A stretch of DNA of 64,000 nt from Paroedura picta (GCF_049243985.1 NC_135384.1:11218501-11282500); one strand, 5' to 3'; shown: positions 13,101 through 25,600, counted from the stretch's first letter. Notes: generated from the sequence alone by a model not told the origin. Made by a program: numbers and translations.

Positions 13101-15237
13101 GTTGTGAATCACATTCACTGTCCACATTTCTTCTTGAAACTCTGCTGCATATTTAATATTAATATTAAGAAAATTAGGAATGCAATTCTGCATGGTTACC
13201 CTTGCAAGCCACCTTGGGTGACAGTGCTATGAGCATGGGGGGAGTGGGGGCTGTGTAAATTGGTAGCATGCAACATTGTGATGTCACTTCTGGTTGTGTA
13301 TCCTTAGGGTGTTTTGTGACACACTAGGTATTTCTCAAATCTGTATGGTTTTCCCCATAGCTATTTGGGATATCCCTAGCACCACTGCTTCCTCCCTATT
13401 TTTGCACCTGCTTCTCTTTTGATGGTAGTGGGAGACCGTAGCTCAAAGTCAAGTTTACTTACTGTAGTGGGCAGCCCAGCAGCCCTAAAGTCCATTAACT
13501 TCCATGGACTTAAAAGCTGTAACACTTCTAGGCATCCAGATGGAGACAAAGCCTGCATCCTTGTGCAGGTGACATGTCTTAGCACAGAATCTAGCGGACA
13601 TAAAGAGATCGGTCCTAACAACGTGGAAACATGCCCCTGCATACTGCTGAGAAAGTGCCCTTAGTTCTTTCCTAGCTTTTGTGCTATCTCTTCTTCTGAT
13701 AGTGGTGCGATGGAGTTGAGGAATGGCTGAGAGAGGCAGTCAATGGTGTGTTTATCTAGCCCTAGAAGCCCATACACAGAGGCCCATACACAATATCGAA
13801 CCTTTCCCCCTTGTTTCCTCCATTACGTTAGACCAGGGGTAGTCAAACTGCGGCCCTCCAGATGTCCATGGACTACAATTCCCAGAAGCCCCTGCCAGCA
13901 TTCGCTGGCAGGGGCTTCTGGGAATTGTAGTCCATGGACATCTGGAGGGTCGCAGTTTGACTACCCCTGCGTTAGACATTTGCCCTTTGCTTCATCAGGG
14001 TATATTAGACAGATACATGGTTCCTAACCTGTAACATGAAGAGTTGTTTGGCTATCAGCACGCCAACCAGTAGACCTGATGATGCATCTGTAGGATCCTT
14101 CATCTATAATTCGCACATTCTTCAGCTTCAAGGACATATTTCCACTGGGCAGTCCCTCTTTAGCCAACGCTGTTCGGGACTCATAGCCACGGCCAAAGAT
14201 TTCCAAACCAGCATAACTATTGAACTCGTAGATGTTTTCATAGTTATGGCCAATTTTTTGCCACTGAACGTGCATAATCTGTGGTGGTCTCCCAAGAGAG
14301 ATCTGGCACGACAATACCACATCTTGTCCCACAATACCAACAACAGATGGAGAGGAGCTGACTTCAAAATGTTCTGGAAAAACCAACCACAAATCGGATT
14401 TCTTAAATGTTAAAAGCGATGGAAATAACGTACATATTGGAAAGTGAAACTCATCGACATGCTATCTCGATTTAGCTGTTTGTGTTCCCCGGTTAGGGGG
14501 TATGGCTTATCATTCCACCTAAATCTGGTTGCAAGAAGATCCGTGCTAAGGATGTCGATATCGTTCTGATAATGTCATCCAAATTATATTGAGATCTGCC
14601 ATGCTTTTGTTTTAGTTGTGTTCATTTAAACTATTTGTTAGCTTTCTTCCGATGGAGCTCAAAGCGGCTTCCAAATCAATAAAATGCATTAAAAATTTTA
14701 AAGTGTAAACCCAAATTTAAAAATCACAATTTAGGACTGCTTTAATTAAGTGCAGTCCTAAATAAAACTGTTTTCAGCTGACTCCTAAAGATCAAAAGTA
14801 AGGGGCCAGGTGACCTCTCTGGGGAGGTGTTTCATGATTGTGAGGATGCCACTCTAGCTGTCCGTAGTTAAATAGTAAAGGATAATTCATGATTCTTTGG
14901 GTTCTTTCTGGAGGTCTCCATGGTTCTCCATGGTTCCTGGCTTTCCTGGTTAGAATCTCTCCGCATCTGTAACTGGAACACAATTTCATGGCAATTATAA
15001 TCTCTGGTGTGAACCTGACCTAGGAACCTCAATATAAAAATCGACACTTTTCCTACATTTATCATCCAGCAAGTGGGGACCCCATGCATATGTAAAGCTC
15101 AGGTTCATCAGAATCTTTCTTGGCTAAATCCATGAGCACATTCTGAGAATTGTTCTGAGCATTTTACCTGATAAAGAGTTTGACACTAGGGTTGCAAGGC
15201 AGAAGGAAGCAAGAGTGAGACACTGCTTGACATCCAT
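1102..15237 (-). CDS. Butyrophilin-like Ig receptor, 3' part outside window
   Basis: Probable cell-surface butyrophilin (BTN)-family protein. Exons in coding order: signal peptide 15168-15237, IgV 14029-14373, IgC 12371-12640, TM 11005-11106, a 57-bp exon 9555-9611, 27-bp exons 9175-9201 and 8180-8206, then seven 21-bp exons at 6728-6748, 5816-5836, 5206-5226, 4394-4414, 3654-3674, 2229-2249 and 1102-1122. Every exon has AG/GT-type borders, and all internal exons are phase 1-1, so the frame stays open for 348 codons. Approximate residues: signal 1-23, IgV 24-138, IgC 139-228, TM 229-262, cytoplasmic heptads 263-348. The heptads read ARQQMEL, ERQQMEL, ERKQTEL, ESQQKEF, AKQRKEL, ESQLREF, ERRQSEF, a charged coiled-coil-like series. 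A B30.2 exon is expected to the left of base 1. The domain order is that of BTN/BTNL proteins; the exact orthologue cannot be named. Confidence 0.85.
1186..1556. repeat. Snap-back inverted repeat
   Basis: Left arm 1186-1313 matches the reverse complement of 1420-1556, from GAACCTGT at the tips through GTTCATGCAGAGAAACTT to GAATTCTTCTTCAG. The arms are about 120 bp with a roughly 105-bp loop and an extra segment in the right arm. No target duplication was seen. Confidence 0.85.
2545..2839 (-). mobile_element. tRNA-derived SINE, family B
   Basis: tRNA-like head at right (B box seen reversed in GGGATTGAACTCCC) and a TTTACC-type tail at left. A 12-bp target duplication CATATTATGCTA flanks it (2533-2544, 2840-2851). 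The BovB/RTE-like 3' body suggests that RTE machinery moved it. Confidence 0.9.
3177..3311. mobile_element. Palindromic hAT-type MITE
   Basis: Near-perfect foldback beginning CAGGGGTAATCAACCTG, with an 8-bp target duplication CTGTAGGG on both sides. Terminal CAGGG and an 8-bp duplication are hAT hallmarks. No coding capacity. Confidence 0.88.
4763..5045 (-). mobile_element. tRNA-derived SINE, family A
   Basis: Reverse-oriented copy with the tRNA-like head at the right end and an AAG run at its left (3') end. It is inserted in the first micro-exon array. Confidence 0.85.
5885..6664 (+). mobile_element. CR1 LINE 3' end
   Basis: Encodes the end of a CR1 reverse transcriptase ([15 protein letters not shown], then [15 protein letters not shown]) and ends with the CR1 signature CTGGACTAGATGGCC, CCTTCCAACTCTATGATTC and the 8-bp tail repeat. 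It splits a micro-exon block, so it inserted after the array had formed there. Confidence 0.9.
6885..7003 (+). repeat. Dispersed element, 'AAGGTGCTACTGGACTC' family
   Basis: About 110 bp with CTCGAAAGCTCACGCC at one end and ACCAACATGGCTACCCA at the other. Further copies lie at 27683-27790 and 28022-28115 (minus); faint copies at 30305-30400 and 58122-58240. I cannot assign the class. Confidence 0.6.
8180..9201 (-). CDS. Two 27-bp heptad-type exons
   Basis: Exon 9175-9201 reads SEKKTLKA and exon 8180-8206 reads IHLMRDKI. Each is exactly 27 bp, phase 1-1, with a CAG acceptor and a GTATT or GTAAG donor. Exons of 27 bp next to 21-bp exons are a known feature of butyrophilin genes. The intron between them (8207-9174) holds a decayed SINE fragment near 8795-8925. 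Confidence 0.65.
9555..9611 (-). CDS. 57-bp juxtamembrane exon of BTN-like gene
   Basis: Borders are TCTCCCTCTTGCAG and GTAAAT. The phase-1 reading is open: [18 protein letters not shown], basic and helical in character, as expected directly inside the membrane. The call rests on splice borders and phase. Confidence 0.6.
10319..10560 (+). mobile_element. tRNA-derived SINE, family A
   Basis: tRNA-like head with A box (TGGTGTAGTGGTTAGGA) and B box (GGGTTTGATTCCC), then a body shared by all family A copies. It is the clearest sense-orientation copy here. Confidence 0.85.
11005..11106 (-). CDS. Transmembrane exon of BTN-like gene (left)
   Basis: 102 bp, phase 1-1, acceptor CTGTCTTCCAG. It encodes a short juxtamembrane piece (DIYPQTSPW) followed by the TM segment [20 protein letters not shown]. 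The donor is the weaker GTACTA. Confidence 0.8.
11250..11455 (+). mobile_element. BovB/RTE LINE fragment
   Basis: Same family and segment as 545-893 in the opposite orientation (shared GATGAAACTCAAATACTTTG). It lies in the intron before the TM exon of the left BTN-like gene and is truncated at both ends. Confidence 0.8.
12178..12352 (+). mobile_element. 5S-rRNA-derived SINE fragment
   Basis: Contains a 5S box C-like run (TAGTACTTGGATGGAAGACC) and the downstream body with TCAGCTGTGACTTGACAGCA. It matches the type of 5S-derived SINE known in lizards. It lies about 18 bp from the IgC exon. Confidence 0.75.
12371..12640 (-). CDS. IgC exon of BTN-like gene (left)
   Basis: 270 bp, phase 1-1, with acceptor TTTTTTCTCAG and donor GTGAGT. 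It encodes the second BTN-type Ig domain: [18 protein letters not shown] contains the first Cys and the hallmark WFPSPELQW, and [10 protein letters not shown] carries the second Cys. Confidence 0.9.
13834..13969. mobile_element. Palindromic hAT-type MITE
   Basis: Same family as 3177-3311, arms almost identical, 8-bp target duplication CGTTAGAC (13826-13833 and 13970-13977). It lies 60 bp past the IgV donor. Confidence 0.92.
14029..14373 (-). CDS. IgV exon of BTN-like gene (left)
   Basis: 345 bp, phase 1-1, with a pyrimidine-rich acceptor ending TTTTTTCCAG and a GTTAGG donor. It encodes a V-set Ig domain: first Cys in DVVLSCQIS, core Trp in HVQWQKIG, second Cys in [11 protein letters not shown]. 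This is the MOG/BTN type of V domain. No stop interrupts it. Confidence 0.9.
15168..15237 (-). CDS. Signal-peptide exon of BTN-like gene (left)
   Basis: The ATG is at 15235-15237 and opens [18 protein letters not shown], a short hydrophobic leader. The exon is 70 bp (23 codons plus one base) and ends at a GTAAAA donor, which matches the phase-1 IgV exon downstream. Confidence 0.75.
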
Positions 15238-16819
15238 GGTCCCTCATATCTTCTCAGGTAGTTCTGATCTGAAATATCAACAACAGAACCAACCGACAAA
15301 AGTGTGAACATAAAAACCTAATCTGTATTTCAAAGTGCTCGCTGCTACATTTACAACAATCCATCAGATCCAACTATAATGGGCTTAATAGCTTTGATTA
15401 CTAACACAATCTGACTTTTTCCATGGCACCAAGAAACTCTGGAACTCTTTGGCTTTTCAAGACACCATCATTTCACTGCATTGCCTGTCTTATTCCTCCA
15501 GTTATCCTGTTTCTCATTAACTTGCCTCGTGTCCACACTTTTGTCAGCTTCCATTGTTCCATTGTTCCACAGCACAGTGGATCAATGTGGCTTAAATTGC
15601 AGCCATAGATCTGCTTATGGATGTATTTCTGGCTGGTAGATGTATTCCTGTTGTTCTTCTTTAGTAGAGACAGAGGAATACAGATGGGCCAATATAGTTC
15701 AGAAGTTAGGACCATTTTTCTGGCCCAATAATTTATAAAACGGTGGGGCAACAACCTTTTTTAAAAGTGGGAGAAGGCACACGGGTGAGGGGAATGGGTG
15801 CTCTTTTCACCCCTTATCCGCTATTCTTCCATTGCTTTTGAAACCTGTATTCCCTTCTGGCATGGATTGCATCACATTCTAGTTCAGGTCTACCAACATA
15901 AAATGCACTCATTTTGCATAAATAGTGAGTGGGGCATTTATTGGAATAACTGGGTGGCCAACCCAATAATAATCAAGTGTGATACAATTCAATTGTGTGC
16001 CAGTAAAGGTCTTCTGATTCTGATACAACTCAATTGTCACCAAAGTGAATTCATCTTCAAAATATGGCAGGAGACAGGCAGCATGATCCAGATTGTTCGG
16101 TTAAACAAAGAGGCAACACAGCTCAACATCACACAAAGATCACACTCCTGGTCCTTCCACAAAGCATGGCCTATTTCTGAAGTTATTAAAAGTAAGAGTG
16201 ATACAGAAGAAGGTACCTTTTCCTGAGATTTAGAAGTCATCCTGGTCCTTCTGTCTCTAATTGCTGAAAAGAAAATTGTTTAGCAGAAAGCAAAGGCTGA
16301 ACCTTGACCAGGAAAAAAAGGAAAGTGAATATGTTAAATATTAACCTCTAAGAGTAAGTCCTTGCAGATTAGTTATCTTTTCCAGTAGAACCAGGGGTCT
16401 AATCCATGATATTTTAATTCTAAACCCAATCTTGTTGGTCTTGAATTTGCTACCACAGTTTTTTTTTTCTTTTCTTCCAGGCTGTTTATTATTTTCTCTT
16501 CCTGCAAATCCTGTAAAGATTTAGAAAGCCATGCTAATTAATGGTTGCAAAGGTTTGCCAACTGAGAGACTGGGGCAACCAAGAGAAAACCTGAAGTATA
16601 GAGTCCTGGCTGTTCATATTCTCTGGAGCCACCAACATTCCTGCCCAGAATCTCTCATCTGCAGCCTCTTTTATCATTAGCATATAAACTTATCTATTAC
16701 AGCTTCTCCTTGATTTCCTCTTTCTAGAACCTTCTGCAAAAAGAAGCAAGAAGACACTGGAGGCAGTTATGTCACACTAGAACTGTAGTTGACGCTAAGA
16801 TAGTTGGTATAGTTACCTA

Positions 16820-17310
16820 AACATGCTATGTTATATTATGACTAGAATTAAAGCCCATTTTATTTTGTAATAAAATGGGCGCTAGGCCCCCGTCCCCGGG
16901 GAAGCCTTTGCAGGGCTCCTTTCCCTAGTAGGAGGAGAACCGGCCGGAGGACTCACCATGCGGGCTGCCTTGTTTGTCTGCGCAGTGAATCCCTGGCCGG
17001 GCCAGCGAGGCCGGGCCAAGCAGCCAATGGGGAGCTGCGCTTTGTGCAGCTTCATGGCTCCTGATTGGGCCCTCCAAGTTTTTATCCTGGACAGGGCCCG
17101 CCCTTTCTCCTCCCACATTGCCTTTACTCAGATATTACTGCCGCTCCACATGAGTGGTTAAAGATTGTTGTTAAAAATGATGTTAAAATTGTTGACACAG
17201 TTACCAAACTTACCTGTACTCTGCTACCCATCTAACATTTTCTGTAAACCGCCCTGGACGGCAACAAAGGGCAGTATATAAATGCAAAAATAAATAAATA
17301 ATAAAATAAA
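16820..17310 (+). repeat. GC-rich dispersed repeat and LINE tail
   Basis: 16860-17150 is a GC-rich element whose pieces resemble 1-210, 35610-35900 and 49720-50120 (shared CTCCTGATTGG, GGCCCATT-type runs). 17230-17310 (AACCGCCCTGGACGGCA, then A-rich) looks like an old CR1/L2-type LINE tail. Classes are uncertain. Confidence 0.45.
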
Positions 17311-17494
17311 ACATTGGAATAGATGTCAGTTGCCTTTCAAATGCAATGGTACATTGTCAGCTCCCAAGCAGAAATATAGGCACCAGCCAAGTGTCAATAT
17401 CCAGGATGTATCTGGACATTCAGATTAGATTCTGTGAGATGGAAGAGGCTGATTTATCCAAAGCAGGGATGCATATCTCTGTGACAATAGTCTC

Positions 17495-18060
17495 TTCATA
17501 GAAGAAGAGTTGGTTCTTGTATGCTGCTTTTCTCTACCCAAAGGAGTCTCAAAGCAGCTTACAGTCGCCTTCCCTTTCTTCTCCCCACAACACACACCCT
17601 GTGAAGTGGGTGAGGCTGAGAGAGCCCTGATATCACTGCTCGGTCAGAACAGTTTTATCAGTGCCGAGGTGAGCCCAAGATCACCCAGCTGGCTGCATGT
17701 GGGGAAGTGCAGAATCGAACCCAGCATGTCAGATTAGAAGTCTTCACATTGTGATGGTAGCTATTGCTTCTTCTCCCCCAAAGCTATTCCCATTCAATCC
17801 TTATTTTCCCTAGATAATTCTTCTGTGTATGGTTTATATACTTTTTGCATGCTTGATTATACTCCTTTAAGTTCTCCTTTATAAAAATAACACCTTTTGC
17901 CAGCTGTCCATGGGCCAGTCACAGTTTCTCTCAGAGCTCTCTCAGCCCCACCTACCTCATAGTTGTGGGAAGAGGAAAGGTAGGCAATTATAAAACATTT
18001 TGAGACTCCTTTGGATAGAGAAAAGTGGGGTACAAAAACCCTCCTCTTCTTCCTTTTCTT
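17495..18060. mobile_element. Two SINE family A fragments
   Basis: 17495-17745 is in minus orientation with the head truncated. 17880-18060 is a sense-orientation body fragment lacking the head. Both lie between the left BTN-like gene and the V2R. Confidence 0.75.
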
Positions 18061-18788
18061 CACTCAAGGAGTGAAGGCAGGGTCCTTTTCTTCTGGTGCA
18101 TGTGCTTTAATAGGATAATATACCCTTCATAGTCCAAGATAATTTTATTCGAATATCAGAAATATCAGAAAGGTAATGTAGATTTATCTGATACAGAATT
18201 AGTTTTAAGCTTATTTATTATGGCAAAAATAATCATAATGACCAATGGGAAGAAATCAGTATCACTATTCACAAGTGATTGGTTTAGCAAAATCTGGACC
18301 ATAGTTTTATTGGTAAAATGTCCATATGACTAGGGGAGGATTGGCCATAAGCCCTGCTGTTAAAGGGGAGGATTGGCCATAAGGTCCATTAGTTGGAAGG
18401 AGGCTTGCAGTGGGAAGAAGCTATTTAGCGTTCATTTTTTATTTTTTATTTCCCCCTTTTGGGATGGCAGGGGGGATCAGAGTAGACCAAGGATGAGACC
18501 TGTTTCAGGGCTCCTTTCTGTCCACCTTTGCTGAGGAGGCTTACAAGACAAATACAATGTATAGATCAGTGCAATAAAACTGCATTGAAAATTAGAAACT
18601 TCTGTAATTAAAAATGGAAAAAAATACATTCAATGAACACCACAAATACACAAAACTGTTTAATTTTTCCCAGACATTAAAATGACAATCCAGTTGCTTT
18701 TATAAGAAAAGCCATCTTGAACAAATGTGGTCTATGGAACATTTTCTTTTTATTACCTCTTTTCACATAATAATACAATGGAAATATT

Positions 18789-19690
18789 TTAGGATTGTCT
18801 CTTTGTTAACTTATCCTTACAGTTCAGTTCAGGCCTTAGCATAATTATGTGGCACTTGGGAGAAAAGATACACACTAACAGGCCTGTACTAGATGCCAAA
18901 ATGGAGAAGATCTCCACAGCCACCTTATATTTGCCTTTTGTACTCATGTAAGTGGGGATGAAAGACACCCATACACTGCAAAACACCAACATGCTGAAAG
19001 TTATGAACCTGGCTTCATTAAAATTGTCTGGCAACTTCCTGACCAGGAAAGCCACAATGAAGTTGACAATAGCTATGACGCCCATGAATCCCACAGCAGA
19101 GTAAAACATAATGGCAGACCCTTCATTACATTCTAAGACTATTTCTTGAATCAGAGAGTGGGCATCCACATCAGGAAATGGAGGAGCAATACAGAGCCAC
19201 ACTGTACAAATGCCTGCTTGAATGAAGGAGCAGCAAGAAACTACAGAGACGGCCAGTTTTTTCCCCAGCCACTTCCTTATCTGGCTTCCTGGTTTAGTGG
19301 CTAGGAAAGCCAGAGCCACAGTGATGGTTTTGGCCAGCACACAGGAAACAGCCACTGAGAAGATGATGCAAAAAGTTGTTTGTTGCAGGTGACAGGTCAC
19401 TGTGTGCGGATGGCCAATGAATAGCAAGGAGCAAAGGAAGCAAAGCAGGAGGGAGATGAGCAGGGAGTAGGTGAGATCCCGATTGTTGGCTTTGACAATA
19501 GGAGTATTTTGGTGCTTGATGAAGATTGTAAGCACCAAAGCGGAGATCAGTGATAAAAATAGCGCCAAAAAAGCTAAAATGATACCCAAAGGTTCTTCAT
19601 AGGACAGAAACTGTACGACTTTAGGAAGGCATTTATTGTGATTGTCGTTTGGATACTGATCTTCTGGACATTTGAAGCAGTCGTCCATAT
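18789..19690 (-). CDS. V2R: V2R exon 6 (seven-TM domain)
   Basis: 902 bp including stop. Signatures include [59 protein letters not shown] and [20 protein letters not shown]. Seven hydrophobic segments can be counted. The C-tail after [11 protein letters not shown] is short, as is usual in V2Rs. Confidence 0.96.
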
Positions 19691-22600
19691 CTGAAAAGCA
19701 GAACAGGTATTATTTCAGCTTCGCTGAGAATGCCATAGAATCATAGAGTTGGAAGGGTCCATACAGGCCATCTAGTCCAACCCCCTGCTTAATGCAGGAT
19801 CAGCCCAAAGCATCCTAAAGCAATAACCTCCCCTGTCACATATTTCATTCAGTGAAGTAAATGGATAATTCTCAAAAAGCTATATCTATATATCTAATTC
19901 TTAACATTGACAAATCTGTGGATATCTAAATGCAGATACAGGAAAAAACTGAAATCTATTGTACTTGGAGATGACAGAAGAAAGAAAGGAAAAATGAGGA
20001 TATGGGTTTTGCCAGGAGGAAAGAAAGAGGAAATATTGTGGGGGAAAGCAGGAAGCAACAAGTGGAGTATAAACTTCATAGCCCTTCATGTTATGGCTCC
20101 TACCCTTCTTGTCTGAAATCTTCCCTTCTGGACATGGAACACAATCATAACAACAAAATGGCTTCCCTTCCTTCTTTTTTCGGCTGTGACCTGGTTGGCA
20201 CTTGTCATTACATGCAGCACGTGGCAACACCTACGTAAAAAAAAAAGTGAAGATTTCTCCCCTTCCCAGTTTAATCTCATTAGCTTTTCTATATTTTATC
20301 AACATATGTTAATTACCTAATTGATCTGAGAAAGAACTCTGTATTGAAGGAGACATTTCAGCCTTTCAGGAGAAAGATCACCATTTCTTTGTTTGCCTAG
20401 GTTCAACTCACGCCAATAGAGTTAAAGACATAGCTAAACCACTAAACTGGGCAAATTTAAATGAATAATGCCGTGATTCACAGAAAAACCAGGCAAGAAG
20501 GAAAGTTGTTGACCTTACTGTATCCTTAGTCAATCTTTGGGGGTTCACCACTGATAATATAAACATCTAAAATAGTCCACATTGGGATAATAGTGTCTTT
20601 TAAAAGAATTAAAAGCAACAAAACCTGAGTTCATTTATGGTTGTTTCAAAGAAGCAGAGAACATTCCAAATTTTCTCAGTTCTGTCTATCAAGCATTTAC
20701 AGATGCTCCTATACCATACTCAAGGCTCCTAAAAGACTATAAGTGGCAGTGATGTATACATTATTACTGGAACTCTTTTCTCTTCAGCCCTGTTTCAACT
20801 CTCAGTCTGATCCTACCTGGTTAAATGTGCTCTGCCATGAAATAACCTTCTTGTTAAAGGTGACCTCTTTGCCTGATGGAGCCCAGGGATCCATCCTCCC
20901 CACTTTCACTCTTGAGAAAGATTGGTTTTGGAAAGTAATCCAGTTGATAATATCAAATCCAGCTGCTAATTCACCGTTTGAGTTGAAAGCCACCTTATCT
21001 CCAGCACTATTGTTAAATGAAGTGGTCCGCAGAAATGAGTGGAGCTACAATTAAACAAAGTAAACAAAAACATTATTAGAGGTTATTTGTGGTATGGATT
21101 GTCTTTCTTGCACACTCATGTCAAATCAGTTATTTGACAGAAGGAGAAAAATGGACCTATTATGATTATTATTATAAATAACAGATCATCTAGAGTACTT
21201 AACATGCAAACTTTTACATTTAAATAAAGACCAGAAATCAAGGTAGGACAAATATTGATCTAGAATCAAACTTAGGTGGCACCGCTGAAACCAAAACTGA
21301 TGACCTCTGCTCTGTTTCCAAGAGACCTTGTGCTCTGTTTGAATTTTTTTTGTCAAGTGCAATCATTATTACAAAGCTGAAGAAGTTTCACAATGAAACT
21401 AGACTAGAGTCTAGTCTTGTTTTGATTATATTAAAGCCTCTGAAGACAAGAACTTATCTTCAATGTTAATTTCTAGTAGGAACACAGGAATTCTTCTGTT
21501 AACTGGAGATTCCTTCCAACTGTATGACCCAATATGCATGGCAGCAGCCATGTCGGGCTGCTGTCGGGCATTGCGTCGGGGCAGCATGTCCTGGAGCTTC
21601 CCATGTATGCATGGTGGAGGGAATCCCCCAGCATACATGGACTTCCCTGGTGTAGCACATGCATGCGTAAAATGCCAGTGCTTGAAAGTCCAGTATGCTG
21701 CCTGGAGGCGGCAGCAACAGAGGAGGGGAGTGTGGGGCACTGCATGGTGGCAGGGAGTGGCATTCTGCTCTCCCACCAAGGTGGGGGTGGAGGGTGCTTG
21801 AGCGTGTTCCTGTGGAAGATGGGGACTCTACTTTTAAAACAAAACCAGTGTACATGCACAAGGACAGGTAACCCTGTCTCTCCTAACTTATCCTGCCATG
21901 GTTTGCTGTTTGTCTGACTCTGGAAACAGAAAGAGGGGAAAATATTTCTAAAATGCAGTGCAGCATGGTAAGGCACCAAAGGGACCAGCATTTAGGTCTC
22001 TGCCAGCACACACTTATATGAATGAGATTTTTCATTGGCTATAGAGCAGCAAAGCTCTATCTTATCTGCCCGATATCTGGCAGCAAGGGTCTGTCAGACG
22101 TTGAAAGGACTCACAACCAACTTCTTTGAAATAGAAAGTTTAATTGAGAAGTACTTCATACACTTAGACTAGAGAAGTCAAATCTGCCCGCTTCTCCTTA
22201 TCAATACATTTCTCCCGCCCAAAACTTGAAAGTTCCCAAGGGAGGGGAGCAAGAGAGAGGAGCCAGATACAATTAAAAACAGTGTTACATTCACATGTCC
22301 TTGGCTGTCTACAGTGGTAGATAAGGTGTTATGGTTAGCAGAAGCTGGCCCAGCCGAGAGGCCTCATGGAAAAATACATTCAGAGATAATGGCTACAAAC
22401 ACATAGTTCCACTTTTAATGAGCAAGCATGATATAGGACCTGGAGCTCCCAGGCACCGAGCAATCTAACTGTCATGGAGAAACTCAGGCTAATTTATGGC
22501 AGGGTTTTTCTAATCCTGACAGGGTCTTTTGGTTGAGGCAGACATTTTCTGAGAATTTTACCCAGTTCAATGGTGGGGAGACAGCCACAGTTGGAAACAT

Positions 22601-25600
22601 ACCTCCCATTGAAGAGCATGGAAATGACTCGTGAACATAATTTTTAAGAACATAACTCATATAACAAATTAAAACCGTAAAAGGATATGGGGGTGTGTCT
22701 TTTCTTTATGCGGTGACGTGAACCCTTACCTGCCAAAGCTGCAGTTGTGAGGGACTAAATCTTTCTTTGTTTACTCTTGCCCTGTGTTTGTGGCCCACTA
22801 TGTACATGGCATTTAAGGCACAAGCTATCATGTGGACAGCATTGTAAATGCTATAGCTTCTGCCAGTCATCCTCATTTCGAAAACGGGCTTCGGAAGGCG
22901 CTCCAGCTTCTCTTTCCCCGAACAGTTTTCTCTGTCTTCGTCATCTGTATTCGAACCCGGGAACGAACAGCCGAATGCCTGCTCCCAAAAGACCCTGATG
23001 AAGCCATCTCCTTTTGGATCATCGGGATCTAATATTCGAAGGAAATTTTGGAACGCCAACAGTTCAGTGGATTGAATGGCGAAGGATAAGGAGCCATTCA
23101 AGACCAGTGCATCCAGACCTTCTTGATACGTGTTTGATGTGAATTCCCATTCTGCCGTCAGAATCCATACCTTATTCATGGCTGTCACCGCCATACTTGA
23201 AAGTTTTGCCAAATTCATGAATGCAAACAGAGCAAACATGGTTTGAGTATGGCCACTGAGAACAATAACATTGGACAGGTCTAAAGAAAGGGTCACGCTC
23301 TCCGTGTACTCCATTAAGTATAGAGGATCTAACAAGGATACCATGGTTGGTAGCCTTTCAGTGAAAGCGGTACAGATGCCATTCTCAGAAAACATGGTAA
23401 TCAGAGTTTGCATGAAATTTGTCCCTTTGTCATCATCCATTGCCACAATTCCGACCCAAATCCACTGGAAATGAAGAAGGAGCTGAACAATTCCTCTGTA
23501 TTGATAATCTTCACTCGGGACCATTTGGTGCAAGAATGGGAAGTGTTTTTTCTCATTGACAAAGCAGTAAGCAACCTAAATAAAAGCAAACAAATTCTTC
23601 AAACTAGGGCAGAGACTACAAATCTTTTACATGATCCAAGCACTTGCTGAAACAAGATTTCTTTGAGGTAAAACTCATTGTGAATCCTAGCGTATAATAA
23701 TTGGCACTTACTCAAGATATGTCCATACCGGTCTTCTTGATCAGATAGATTTATATATGTGCTACAAAAGCTGTACAATGATAAAGCATTCCTCCCCCTT
23801 TTGGGATTCGTGTTGTTTGGGTCTCTATTTATGTTCTGGTAGATTGGTGAGAGGCTGGACATGGCAACTGGACCCTGAAGAGCGATTGTGTGTAAACAGT
23901 AAGGCTTAAAAACAAAGAGCACAGAGACCTAGCTGATCAGGATAGGGCTGCTTCATCATGTATCCCCCCTTTCTGTGTTCATTCCCCACAGCCAGAAAAT
24001 ACAAATGGGGGTGTGTTTTGCCTGCCTGATCTCAAAAAGATCATGAACACTTAAGGGAACATTTTATTTTAACTTAGGCAAAGTAGCTTTGTGGTCCTGC
24101 GGTAACACAGACTGCACCATTAAAAGAATACTCAAGCAGAAAATGGAGAAGGGAGGGTGGGTGTGAGGGCAGACAAAATGTTGAAGGGACGGTTGTGCGT
24201 TTCTCTCTCCACACAGGCTTGTGCCTGGTTTACTCCCTGTTGTGAAGCATGATAAGAAATGGCAAATCCAGTTTTGGTGATTTTCCTCATCTTGAGACAA
24301 ATCCGGCCAAAACTCGAGCCAGCCCCTGGACAAGAGAGGCAAATCACATGTCAAAACTGTGAACCTATAATGCCCTATGACTTACTTGTGGAATCTCATA
24401 GAGGCCTAAGAGGTTGGTAACATGGAGGGAGGTTTCAGAGTTGAGTGCTGCAATGATGGACACTAGATTCTTCTGAATATCACAGTTGAAACTGGGAATG
24501 GGTCTATCCCAGGTAGACAGAAGACTCAGGGTGCTGATGTCATGGGAAGTGGAGATTACCCCTGCTGCCATACGAGCGCCAGCCCAGCCTTTTCCCCTTG
24601 TGCAGAAAAGGTCTCAAGCTAGCTATTCTTGCTTTGATATAAACATTCAATATTAATTTTAAAGAAATAAGCATAGAACTAGTTAAGCATTAGTTTTTTA
24701 TAGACAGATACTCTTAGGGTTGCCTCCTTCATGCTATCAACGATTAAATTAAGGAAACAATTTGCACATGTCAATTCTTAAAGAAGATATGTTTGTATTT
24801 TATTTCCCTTATGGCTAAGCCTACTCTGTACCTTTAGAATTGTACTCTTACTTCAGAACTTTTATTGCATTTGATTGTTGTCTTAACTCGTCTTTCGTAT
24901 GGCGTTAAGGCTTGGAGCTATAACACTTAATAAATTACCACTACTAGTTCAGTAGAATATTTCGGTCTTCCATTTTACACATAAGTAGCATCTGCTTTGC
25001 CACATCTGGACAAGAATGCCGCAAGAGAATGAAACATTGGTCTCATTCAGCAGAGCACTTTTATACTGGTGGCAGGATATCAGAAGACAGAAACATCGCA
25101 GAAATGCTTTGCACATTGGGTTATATAGTTTACAATTGACATTCCACTCCAGTGAGAGAGTTCTTAAAATTGCTTTTCCAGGATGGATATTGTCTGTTAA
25201 AATAAGGAAGAGTTATCTGTTTAATACCAATCACATGTCTCTCATTCACTTACCTAGTCAATAGAAAAGCCCAACTTTTGCAAAAAGAGAGAGAGAGAGA
25301 GATGCAAATCACATGTCAAAACGGCAAACCTATCAAGCTCTATGACTTACTTGTGGAATCTTATAGAGGCCTAAGAGGTTGGTAACATGAACGGAGGTTT
25401 CAGAGTCGAGTGCTGCAATGATGGACACTAGATTCTTCTGAATATCACAGTTGAAATTGGGAATGGGTCTATCCCAGGTGGACAGAAGACTCAGGGTGTT
25501 TTGATAAGTCATTTTTGCATCAAAGTAATTGCCATAGATGTGGAACCCCAAAGTTGCATTGGGTATAATCTTGGGGTTTTCCTTGATCTCAGTCACAGCA

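Larger units (their letters stand above)
15238..18788. other. Intergenic, left BTN-like gene to V2R
   Basis: Holds the repeats listed at 16820-17310 and 17495-18060 and otherwise AT-rich sequence without a recognisable gene. The 5' flank of the BTN-like gene starts at 15238; the 3' flank of the V2R ends at 18788. I could not pick out a promoter or poly(A) signal with confidence. Confidence 0.6.

Noticed and set aside
12898-13232. Open frame starting in a G-rich stretch
   Set aside because: It reads through G homopolymers in an intron of the left BTN-like gene, with no domain similarity.
21426-21991. Several overlapping open frames on both strands of 110-170 codons
   Set aside because: GC-rich intronic sequence upstream of V2R exon 4; no motif, splice border or consistent frame.
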